Source of the DNA: Closterium sp. Naga37s-1
Lineage: Eukaryota > Streptophyta > Zygnematophyceae > Desmidiales > Closteriaceae
Length of the DNA: 64,000 nt
Assembly (NCBI GenBank): GCA_947471745.1
Contig: CANJKZ010000464.1
Coordinates: forward strand, 744,001 to 808,000
Direction: 5' to 3'
Shown: one piece after another, positions 53,735 through 63,600 of the stretch
How positions within the stretch are numbered: the stretch's first letter is position 1
How the letters are laid out: every line of letters starts with the position of its first letter
Made by a program: the position numbers and the translations under genes
Notes under the pieces: generated by a model
The model's database searches: none
Told to the model about the DNA's origin: nothing
Seen by the model: the letters and a program-made list of their open reading frames with translations, nothing else

Positions 53735-54448
53735 TGACTACATCGGGAGCTAGCATACAAGCAGGTCGACTGCCAGCGCAGCACGGTCGACCGCGTTCCA
53801 GCACTACAAGGTTGACTGCGCTCCAGCAGGGCAAAGTGGCGGCCTACCAACGCTGCAAGTCGACGGCGCGCCTCCGCTTGATCAGCCACGTCGACCACGG
53901 GATACCACCTCTGAGGTCGGCTTCGCCAGAACCACCTGGGCTACAATCGTGCACCTCCGCAGATCCCCGTCGCCGGGGTAACTTGGTCGACAGGGCAACC
54001 AAGTCGGCCAAGTGCTGCTTCTCGTGCCCGTCGATCACCCAGGTCGACGACCACCTTCTGCCGACTTCACGGAGTCGGCCACTCCCTCACGTCGACCACT
54101 TCTGGTCGACCAAGCCTACTGGTCGCCGTGTGCACCCAGCCGGTCTCCCCAGGTCGGCGTCACCAAGTCGACGACCCCCCAAGTCGACCTCCCAAAGTCG
54201 GCGCCCTCGAAAGTCAACGCCCGTCCCAGGCCGACGAGCCCTGTCGTCGACCACCGGTTAAAGTCGGCCGCTGGCTCCCCGTCGTCAACGGCGTGGCAGT
54301 GGCCCCGTGCAGGTCGACCAAGCCTGTCGCCATGCGTGCCCAAGTCGGCGACGCCCACTGCAGCTGGTCGGCTGCGCTCCCACACACCCGAATACGAAGT
54401 CGGCTCCGCCCAAGCGAGGACAGGGCCAACATAAGACTCCCGTTAATA
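53735..54448 (-). repeat. LTR between A6 and A7, U5 part missing
   Basis: About 714 bp, from CTACATCGGGAGCTAGCATACAAGC to CCCGTTAATA. It lacks the roughly 200 bp U5 end seen at 49982-50160. It stands at the 5' side of A6 and the 3' side of A7. Confidence 0.85.
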
Positions 54449-56237
54449 CTCCCCTGCCGCGTTCCAACCCACACGACATCACTACCCGGAGAATAGCTCG
54501 TCGGCGTGCACACAACTCGAGATGAAGACCCCACCTGGCCTTTGACTACAGCTTTCTACCGCTCTGCTGCAAAACTAAGAACTGCACCATGCAGGACCAG
54601 ACTCGCGCCCAGCGTCAAGTCGGGCTTCTTGCCAGTCAGTAGCTTGAATGGCAGCGTCCCCGGCGGCAGCGTCGACCGCTCCAAGCAGTTGCGCACTCAG
54701 ACGGCTTGCTGCAGGGCGAGGTGCCACCAGTGTTGCTGCACACCCATGTACAGCAGCATCGTCCGCACGGACTCGACGACCGTCCTCATCTCCCGCTCCG
54801 CCATGTCGTTCTGCTACAAGGTGTACGGGCAGGTGAGGTCATGGTGGATGCACTTACCATCCACGAGGTCGGTGAACTGCTTCTCGAGGAACTCCCCTCC
54901 ACGGTCAGAGCGCAGCATCAACACCGACTTCTTTGTCTGCCGCTCAGCCACCAGCAGCCACTTCTCGAACTTTCGCAGCGCGTATGACTTCTTGGCGACC
55001 GGCCTCACCCACAAGTAGCGGGTCTTGTGGTCCTTCAGCAGCAAGAATTATAGGCCTCCATCCTTGGCGGCCACCCAGAATGGCCCGCACAGGTCGATGT
55101 GCACGACGGTTAAGGCTTCGTTGGCGTTCGAGCCCTTGACGGGGAAGGTGTGTCATGCTAGCTTCCCACCGACACACGAGATACATTGAGAGTCAGTGTC
55201 GGCTGACGGCTTGATGGTTTAGGGTTTAGGGTTGATGGTGGCGACCTCCTGCTTTGCCGAGCTCGTGATGGTGTCGACGCCGACATGTGCAAGCCTCACG
55301 TGCCACCTGGCCGGCGTCGACTTTGTCGCCACAGTAATGGTCCTCCGGGCCGCCGTCGCTGTCGGGGCCATCGTCCGCGTCGTCGTGCACGGTCGCAGGT
55401 TGGTGCAGAGGACCCGGCCGGTGTTCTTCGCTCGACCAAGCGCGTCCCTCGCTGCCGAGACGAGCAGCATCTGGTCGCCGCCATCCTGCAGTTGTACGCT
55501 GCTCTACTGCAGCTGGCCGGCTGACAACAGGTTGGCCTGCACATCCGGGACGTATAGCACATTGTGGATAATCACCTTCTTCCTGGCCTCCGCAAGCAGG
55601 GCAACATTGCCACATCCTTGGACGTCCTGCAGCGCCCCATTGAAGCCTCGCACGTGCTTGACGTCGCCGCTCGGCTTCAAGTCAACGAAGACCTCCTTCG
55701 TCCCAATCAGGTGGTGGGAGTAGCCGCTGTCGAGCAGGACCACCGCCGGGTTTGCCTGCACACTGCTGCCACCGCCAGGAAGTCCGTGCCGGCCTCCAGC
55801 GCCAGCGAGACGGTCGGCTCCACGACGCCGACCATCGAGCAAAACGCCTCCTTGTCGCCCCCCTTGCTGCCGGAGGAGGAGTCGGCGTCCTTCGCCGACG
55901 TTGACTTGGTCGACTGCTTCTCCTTCCGTGGCATGATCTCCCGACGTGGGCGACGCCCGGCGGACATCCCTCGGCCTCCCTTGGTGGTGTCGTCATCGAA
56001 GTCACTGCGGTCGGGGCACTCAAAGGAGAGGTGGTCGGGGTCGCCGCACAGCCAGCACTCCCGCCGTCGACCTCCTCCTCCACGACCGCTTTCCTAAGCC
56101 GAATTCGCTTTGTCGGCGTCCTTGTACGGCTTCCCACCTCCGCTACCACCACCGCCAGGCTTGCCGTTGCCGCGGCCGACTTCCTTGCTTCATCGGAGTG
56201 ACGTAGTTTGTCTGCGGCATGAGCTCCGTGGACCTGC
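54449..56237 (-). pseudogene. gag-pol: A7 internal region, near-identical to A6
   Basis: It repeats 50950-52620 with few differences, including the same RT-RNase H deletion junction, the same integrase TAG (54814-54816), the same TAA and the same TTTAGGG patch (55217-55233). Protease at 55842-55504. It keeps the CCHC knuckle (about 56014-56070) that A6 lost. Ends at 56237 inside gag against a plus-strand copia end. Confidence 0.86.
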
Positions 56238-56258
56238 TGCAAGCAGGTTAAGGGGGTG
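56238..56258 (+). promoter_or_regulatory. End of a plus-strand copia pol and its polypurine tract
   Basis: CTG CTG CAA GCA GGT TAA reads LLQAG-stop, a common last peptide of plant copia pol, then GGGGGTG directly before the LTR TG. Only the last few codons survive. Confidence 0.6.
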
Positions 56259-56446
56259 TGTTGAAATTATATTTATATACCCTGCTTGCTGCATAGGTGT
56301 AGTGTAGTTACATTCTTGGTGGTGCACCCTCTCTTGCCATGCTTTGCTTGTACTTGTTTGTTCCCCTCGATAGTTGCCTACTCATCTCACGCCATCCTAA
56401 GCTTAAGTCCTAAACCTTGAGCACCTAAACTTAACACATTCGTACA
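56259..56446 (+). repeat. Copia LTR related to the D family
   Basis: TGTTGAAATTATATTTATATACC...CATTCGTACA, 188 bp. It shares start, GGTGGTGCACC and the CTAAGCTTAAGTCCTAA end region with the solo LTR at 3152-3385. Left edge firm, right edge chosen by similarity. Confidence 0.65.
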
Positions 56447-57429
56447 TATGCCAAACAAAACTCGACTTTCCTTGAAGAGAAATTCGAACTGCGGATCCCC
56501 AACTCAGATGAGTGACAATCACGCACGCAAGTTCGAACGCCAAAATACGAACCCGTAGGTTACCCGGTACATGCTCGCCACGTCAACATATTGTCATTTT
56601 CTGTTTCGCAAAGCAGTCGCAAATTTTGCGTGGTCTTCGTACGTGCTGAAATCACACACGCTCGCTTCAACGTGTACAAGCACGTTCACCCATTCGCTTG
56701 AGTCGAGTTCACATTTGAAATTCGCACTTATGTGCGCTCAACATTTCTATGCTTTCGCCAACGGGTTTCTCCGACATTTGCGAAACGAGAACCAGCTAAA
56801 GTTCGACCTTTTTTCCGAACCTTAGAAAATATCACACGCGCCCTAACGTATGTAATATGTTGGATGACTGAATCTCTCGGTGTTTAACGGGAAGGATTCG
56901 GAATGTGCATCCAGTGTACACTTCGATAAAGACAAAAAAATCACCATTAACAATGAATTAAAGGCTGAAAAATCAGTATCACAAAAATATCAACATTGAA
57001 AAATCAGTGTAGGTACACAAAACTAGGATGAAAATCAAGAATTTCAGGGAATTTTTCCTGATATCGTAGTGCCTGATCCCCACTAGACGCGAAAACATTA
57101 CAAGACCCACAAATATTCATAGTTACGATTATACTCCCACCCAGGCCCTCAGATTGGTTTCAGGGCATTCTGATGGATCCCCTAGGAGGCTGGACGCCGA
57201 CCTGGGCGTCTGCTCGGCATCCCGGGCGCCCGGACTTTGACTTGGGCGCCTGGACGGCGTCCCGGGCGAGTGGACGCCGACCTGGAAGCCAGGACGCCGA
57301 CCTTGGGATGCCAGGTTTGGTGTAGCCGGCGACCGACTGGGCTAGACGACCAGGCGGGGTTGCCCGGTCGATCGAGATACCCGGGCGACGTGTGCGAAGG
57401 TCGCCGGGGGTGGTTTCTGCGACGACGAT
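56447..57429. other. Unassigned DNA
   Basis: 56447-57120 is less GC-rich, with no coding frame or repeat I recognise; it is the best candidate for non-element host DNA here. 57121-57429 is GC-rich, with GACGCCGACCTGG-type repeats and CCCGGTCGATCGAGATACCCGGGCGACG, which resembles the family A LTR segment GGTCGACCAGGTTACCTGGGCGACG, so it may be a diverged LTR remnant. Confidence 0.5.
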
Positions 57430-57559
57430 TGTCAAACTTATATTCTGTAGTCTATGTAGGCTGTAGTGGGGTAGTTCATATGGGGTACAACACTTCTAGG
57501 TTTTCCTACTTGTAACCACCTGCTTGCTAGTTCATTCATTCCTCGTTCTTTATTTCACA
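57430..57559 (+). repeat. E 5' LTR (130 bp)
   Basis: TGTCAAACTTATATTCTG...TATTTCACA. Close to the C LTR (TAGGCTGTAGTGGG, GGGGTACAACA, TTTCCTACTTGTA). Confidence 0.85.
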
Positions 57560-57571
57560 TGGTTTCTGAGC

Positions 57572-58377
57572 AGGTTCCCTAGTGGGAACGAATTTTTAAG
57601 GGCCCACCACGATTTTATTTTTCCCTGCCCTGCCCGAAGCGCGCTGCCGCGCCTGCCTGCCCCGTCGCGCGCCTCGCACCTGCCTCACCTGCGCCCTTGC
57701 GCCTGCCCTGCTGTGCGCCGTCGAGCGCCTGCCCTGCCGTCACGGCCCTGCCGTCGCGGCCCTACCGTCGCGGCCCTGCTGTCGCGGCCCTGCCGTCGAG
57801 CGCCTGCAGCCGCTGTCGCGGCCCTGCCCTACGCGTCCGTCGTGCGCCCTGCCCTGCCGTCCGTCGCGGCCCTGCCCTGCCGCCCCACGTCGTGGCCTGA
57901 CCCAGCCGCCCGTCGCGGCCCTGCCCTGCCGCCCCACGTCGCGGCCCCGACCTCGCCGCCCGTCGCGGCCCTGCCCTGCCGCCACCTGTCGCGGCCCTGC
58001 CCTCAGCCGCTCGTCGCGGCCATGCCGTACCGCCGCCCTTTTGCGGCCCTGACCTACAGCCGCCTCGTCGCGGCCCTACCCTGCAGTCGCCAGTCGCGCG
58101 CCTGCCCCACCCGCCACTGGTGGCACCTGCCCTACCCGCCCCTGGTGAGCACCTGCCCTACACGCGCTACCCGCGCACCTGCCCTGCCTGCTGAGCCACG
58201 CCGCCCAGCCGAGCCGCGCCGCCCAGCTGAGCCGCGCCGCCCAGCCGAGCCGCGCCGCCCTGCCGAGCCGCGCCGCCCAGCCGAGCCGCGCCGCCCTGCC
58301 GAGCCGCGCCACACTGCCCTACTGAGCCGCGCTGCCCTGCCCGCACTGCCACTGCTGCTACTGCTGCTACCGCCGCC
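57572..58377 (+). repeat. E leader: GC-rich tandem-like repeats
   Basis: Irregular copies of CGTCGCGGCCCTGCC (57730-58090) and a regular array of about 15-20 bp units CGAGCCGCGCCGCCCAGC (58190-58330). An open frame from 57524 to 58444 crosses it with Pro/Ala/Arg low complexity; I do not regard it as a gene. Confidence 0.8.
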
Positions 58378-59829
58378 ATGGCTAGCCCTACGGTTCTTAC
58401 CTTCCACGCTGAGGGTCGTGCAGTTGACTTCAATGTCTGGGTAGATGATCTGCAGCTGTTTCTTCTGTGCGATTCTAAGGACGGAGTCTCGCTTTTTGAT
58501 CTCACGTCCGGCGCCTCTGCTGCACCTGCTGCCGATGCTGACAGTACAGTTCGCTCGCAGTGGACTACTCGTGACGCTGTTGCTCGCCTTGCTGTTCGTA
58601 GTCACCTGCCTTCTGCTGAGCGCGCGCAGTTTGGTCAGTACAAGACTGCTAAGTCTCTGTATGACGCTGTCGTAGCGCGCTACTCCTCCCCTGCCACTGC
58701 TACCCTCAGCCGCCTCATGTTACCGTACCTGTTCCCTGACCTGGCCGCCTTTGCCACAGTCGCTGACCTCATTACTCACCTCCGCACTAGTGACGCCCGC
58801 TACCGCGCTGCACTTCCCTCCGAGTTCTGCGCCAAGAACCCCCCCCCCCCATGTACATCACCCTCTTCTACGTAGTCACCCGTCTCCCTGACTCCCCTTG
58901 CTCAGTCAGGGACCACTTTCTCTCCCTTTGCCCCACCGAGCTCACCGTCGACCTGCTAGAGGAGCGCCTCACTGCAGCTGAGAAGAGTATAGTTGCTGTA
59001 GGTGCGTCTCGCGGCGACCCTCGCGCCCCTTTCTTTGAGGGGTGTTCCCTCGTTCCCCTTCTGCCCTCTGTTGCTTCTGCTGCTGCTGTCGACCTCGTTG
59101 GCACCGAGCAGGTCGGGGCTGCGTCTGCTCCTAGTGGGAGGCGCCGCTACGGCAAGGGCAAGGGGGGCAAGGGTGGTGGGGGGGACGGCGGGGGCGGCGG
59201 TGGTGGCGGTGGAGGAGGCGGAGGGGGTGGGGGTGGAGGCAAGGGTGGTGGCGGGAGTGGGAGCGTCGGTGGTGGCGGTGGAGGTGGTGGAGGCAGCGGC
59301 AGCGTTGGTGGAGGCAGCGGCAGCGGTGGTGGAGGCAGTGGCTGTGGGGTTGGAGGTGGCGGCGGCGGTGGTGCTGGTCGGGGTGGAGCCACGCAGCGTG
59401 GAGGCTTCGGCGGTAGCCAGCGCCAGCAGCAGCCGCTTTCCCATAAGACCCCCTCGCCCCATCAGCTTCGTGAGTGGTACGCTGGGCATGGGAGGTCTGG
59501 GGGTGCTGGTCCCTGCACTTACGTTCTCTGCACCGGCGGGCGCCGTGGGGAGACGTGCGGAGGGCCACACACGTCGCAGCGCTGCTTCGGTCGCCTGTCT
59601 GATGCCTGGCGCACACAGTTTCCTGACGCTCCTGAGCTCACTAGCTGGGCTGATCTGCTTAGGCAGAATGTTGATATCTTTGCCCTTGACTATGATGCTA
59701 TCCTTGCTGCCATGTATGCTGTGACTATTAGTGCTGAGGGTGACTGTTACCTGTGTGTGCCCGCCCGACCCAGGTATAGAGTCTACTTCTCTAGGTGCTG
59801 GTGAGGCTGCTGATCTAGGTGCTAGTGAG
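58378..59829 (+). pseudogene. gag: E gag: capsid domain, Gly-rich tail, zinc-finger-like end; frameshift at a C run
   Basis: ATG 58378: MASPTVLTFHAEGRAVDF, DDLQLFLLCDSKDG, RLAVRSHLPSAERAQFGQY, LYDAVVARYSSPATATLSRL, a UBN2-type capsid. A run of 12 C at 58839-58850 carries a frameshift; sense continues from 58851: YITLFYVVTRLPDSPCSVRD, LTVDLLEERLTAAEKSIVAV, FFEGCS. Then about 90 mostly Gly residues, HQLREWYAGHGRSGG, and a Cys/His cluster like that at the start of C pol (CTYVLCTGGRRGETCGG...CF), then RLSDAWRTQFPDAPEL. Ends at F. Gag would build the particle; this copy needs a frame change. Confidence 0.85.
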
Positions 59830-60647
59830 TGTTGGTGCAACCCTACGGTTTGCACTCGGCTTGTTGTCCGTGTGCGTGAATATGTGTGTGTATGGAATGG
59901 TATGAGGGCATGGGATAATATATATTTCATGCTTATAATTGTGTGTGAATGTTGAGTCATGATGTCGAGTGTGTGTGTCGAGTCAATAGCGAGTTATCGC
60001 TAGACGCGTGTTACGCGGTCGTTTGTGTCTCGCGCGCGGTTTCTATTTTGTCGTGCGCGGTTTCTATTTTGTCCTGTGTCGAACGTTCGGCATGTCGCAG
60101 GTGTGTGCAGCAGACCCATCAAGAACTCAAGGATGAGTTTGTGATGAAGAGCCCGAGCCTTGGTGTCAAGCCTCAAGTGATTTCGAAGCTTGCCAAAAGG
60201 GTACACCTCAAGATATTGAAGATAGTTACATTACTTTGTGTAGTGTAACATTTCACTTGGTGTAGGCCCTAGTGAAGGGTAGTTTCGAGACCCTTCGTGG
60301 TTGGGGACAGTGTGGCACTGTTCCACATCACTGTACCTCGGCTCTTGGGGTTTGTAGGAGCTGGGAGTCATTCCCAACTCGTAACTCTTCCTATCTTGTG
60401 TTCTAAGACTATAGAGGCTGCCATAGTACCGTTCGTTCAAACCGACGCTGTGTCGTCAATTCTTTATCAAATCGTGCAATCTAAATTGGTAATTGTAGAC
60501 GACGTGAAGACGCTCCAGATCCAATTTGAATAAAGTCATTTGCAGCTGTGAGCAGAACGCTATCAACGTTTGAAGCTGCTGTGCAGAAATCCGTCTGTGC
60601 TCTCTATCTTTCGTTTTAGGCACATTCAAGCCTATTGTGACTATAAC
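59830..60647 (+). repeat. F 5' LTR
   Basis: Start taken at TGTTGGTGCAACC because the E gag reading stops exactly there; end at CTATAACA three bases before the primer site. TATA-like ATAATATATAT lies near 59914. Without the 3' LTR the left edge is an inference; TGTAACA at 60244 is the alternative. Confidence 0.6.
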
Positions 60648-60649
60648 AA

Positions 60650-60662
60650 GTGGTATCAGAGC
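60650..60662 (+). promoter_or_regulatory. F primer binding site, initiator Met tRNA
   Basis: TGGTATCAGAGCC, the exact complement of the plant initiator tRNA-Met 3' end, two bases after the LTR. Confidence 0.95.
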
Positions 60663-60682
60663 CCCTTGGAGCAGTTTAGACA

Positions 60683-63600
60683 ATGTCTGGACCTGAGGAA
60701 AGGGGTGGCAGAGGTGCTGGTGGCAGTGGAGAAGCTCAAGCTCAAGGCCAACCCCGTGATTCAGCCATGGCGCCCATGCAACCAAGTCTTGGCCCACCTA
60801 GGGATGAGCCTAGGGTGTTTGGGCTTGACAAGTTCAACGGTGACAACTTTGCTGAATGGTCCTTCAAGATGGAGAACATCTTTGACCACTATGACCTGCT
60901 GGAGGTGATGGAAGGAACGGAGAAGCGCCCCGAGAACGACCCGGAGAAGAGCCCGTGGGTGCGGAAGAGCGCACAAGGCTATCTCTTACTTGGGCAAGCG
61001 TTGGGGAACAGTCAGATCCGTCACATCAAGCCATTCCAGCGTGAACCAGAGAAAGGACCAAAGGCATGGGCTGCTCTCAAGGGTGTACATGCTCCTGCAA
61101 CAGCGGCGGTAGCGGTGGTGTTGGAACGGCAAATGGCGGCACTACGAATTGAAGAAGACGAAGCGGTTGAAGAAGGGGTGCAGAAATTCTTCGACTTGTT
61201 GACGCGGCTTGAGGGAGCTGATTTGAACTACAGTGAGCTCCAAAAGAAGACCAAGTTGCTGGCCTTACTCCCAGAGTCATGGTCCTCGCTCATCATCAAC
61301 CTTAATCGCGACTTGCCCCGCCTCTCGCTTGAAGACGTGAAGCGAGCTATCCTTCAAGAGGATTTCCGCCGCCGTGAGTTGGCGAGTGCGGATGGCGCTG
61401 GGGCAGCGAGCATCGGCCGTGGATATGGTCGAGGAAGAGGCAGAGGACGAGGGGGAGGAAGGTTTGGTGGCAGCAACTTCGGCGGAGGCCGCAGGAGTGG
61501 CGGTTACGGCAGCGACGACAAGAGCTACGGACGCGGTCGCGGCCGATTCGACGGCGAGTGTCACTATTGCCACAAGAGCGGACACATGTGGCGCGACTGC
61601 TACAAACTCCCTGATGGTTGGACCCCTGCTCAAGGCCAAGAGGGTAGAGGAGCAGGAGGAGGGAGAGGACGAGGCCGTGGAGGCCGTGGCGGTCGCGGTG
61701 GCGGAGCTGCAAACATGAAGAGCGGAGACAACGACAAGGACCCGAGCGACGATCGATACCCGGGTCTATTCTACTTCGTGTCGACGCAAGTACCGGCTGG
61801 TCCAGAGAAGGATGAAGGCTTTGAGGAGCCAGCAGCTGTGGGGAAGGTGACCCTACACCCCCTGGACTATTGGGTGATTGATAGTGGCGCTACCTATAGC
61901 ATGACACCTCGCCCGGACTTGCTCACCGAACTCGAGCCGTCACCGGTGAAGCATGTCACATCGGCTTTGGGGCAGCGAGCAGAGGTGAAAGGCATGGGCA
62001 AGGCCATGTTCAAGGGTGCTGATGGGAAGATGGTGGGCCTCAAGAACGTGCTTTGGGTGCCCAGCCTTGCTGCAAACCTGATTTCCGTGCGGCGGTTGGC
62101 AAAGGCCGGCATGGACACGAACTCGAAGGGAGCCAAGACCTACACCGCAAGGCTTGGCGATCGAATTCTTTGGGACCTTCATGAGGACAGGGATGTCTAC
62201 AACGAGATGTGGCAGATCCCAGTGGTCCCTATGCCTAAGGAGAGGCAAGTGGCAGCAAGCATCAGCACCAAGGATGGAGCGGTCGGTAGCGACGATGGCG
62301 CGAACGGTCGCGCTAAGGAGAATGAGCTCAAGAAGAGCAAACCTGGAGGGACCAGCAAGTTCAGTGAACCTAAGGAGAGTGGTGCAGCAACCAAGGAGCA
62401 GCAAAAGGGTGAGGAGAACCCAGAGGCAGCAGCGGAGGAGGACTACGGAGAGAGTATGTGGGGCGCTATTGCGAGCGCGGCATTCTCCAATCCAACTTCG
62501 GCTACGGGGGAGTGTGATTGGCTCACCTTGCATCGGCGCATGGGGCGTGTGGCCCTGCCCATCTTGCAGCAGCTAGTGAAGAATGAGATGGTTGCTGGCA
62601 TACGTGTGAAGGGGGAGCCCGATGAGGTGCTTGGCTGCCCGACGTGCATTCAAGCCAAGTTCACCCGGTTTCCGTTCCCTAGTTCGGAGGCAACGGCAAA
62701 GGCACCGCTTGATGAGGTGGTGATGGACGTGGTGGGCCCCCTGAAGCTTGGAGCTGCTGGAGCTGAGTATTTTCTCACCATTGTCGACGTCTACACCCGC
62801 ATGACTTGGGTGTACGTGCTGGCCAAGAAGAGCGACGTGGCTGAAACGTTGAAGACGGATTGGTTCCCGATGGTGGAGCGGCAACAAGACCGTCTAGTCA
62901 AGTCAATCCGCACCGATCGAGGGGGAGAGTTCCTGAGCAAGGAGTTTGGGTTGTGGCTGAAGAAGAATGGTATTCGGCACTCCCTCACCATGCCATACTC
63001 CCCTGCAATGAACGGCATCGCCGAGCGAGCGAACCGCACAATCACGGAGGCGGCACGCGGGTTGCTCATTGAAGCCGGGCTACCCGACTATTTCTGGCCT
63101 GATGCGGTGCGGAGCGCGTGTGTGGCCAAGAACAGAGCCTTGACTCATGTGGGAGCAGACAAATGGGTGCCCTATGTGGAGTGGCTAGGAAGGAAGCCAA
63201 AGGTGGATATGCTTCGGGTGTTCGGGTGCATGTGCATGGCGCTCGTGCCTAAGCATCTTCGGCACAACAAGCTTGGTGCCAAGGCGGTGTGGGCCGTGCA
63301 CTTGGGCATGGCTCAAAACAGCAAGGGATGGCTTCTTTGGGACCCATTCACCAAGAAGTTCTTGGTGAGCAGGGACTGCAAGTTCATGGAGAACTTCATG
63401 TACAAGGATAGGAAGGCGGAGAATGAGGCGAAGATAGGCGTGCGGTTTGGGGAGGTGAAGAGTTCCGGTTTGGAGCATGTGGAGCTGCCTTTGGAGCTGA
63501 GCAGCGGTAGCACAACCACAAGGCAATCCTCCCTTGTGAATGGGGGAGAGGAGGCCAATGATGCAGAGGAAGAAGAGGAGGAGGTGCAGCAAGTGAGCGA

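Larger units (their letters stand above)
57430..59829 (+). mobile_element. E: 5' part of a short-LTR copia element, cut by F
   Basis: LTR 57430-57559, primer site variant TGGTTTCTGAGC (57560-57571), GC-rich leader, then gag, stopping at 59829 where F begins. The pol part must lie beyond the window, if it exists. It belongs to the B/C/B2 clade by LTR, leader type and Gag tail. Confidence 0.8.

Noticed and set aside
56513..56517. GTGACA at 56517 as right end of the LTR starting at 56259
   Set aside because: Alignment with the solo LTR at 3152-3385 places the end near CGTACA at 56446.
57524..58444. 306-codon open frame across the E leader
   Set aside because: Pro/Ala/Arg low complexity made by GC-rich tandem repeats; it overlaps the real gag start in another frame.
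60244..60647. TGTAACA at 60244 as the start of the F LTR (404 bp)
   Set aside because: The E gag stops exactly at TGTTGG (59830), which explains the junction; starting at 60244 leaves 59830-60243 unexplained. Kept as an alternative.
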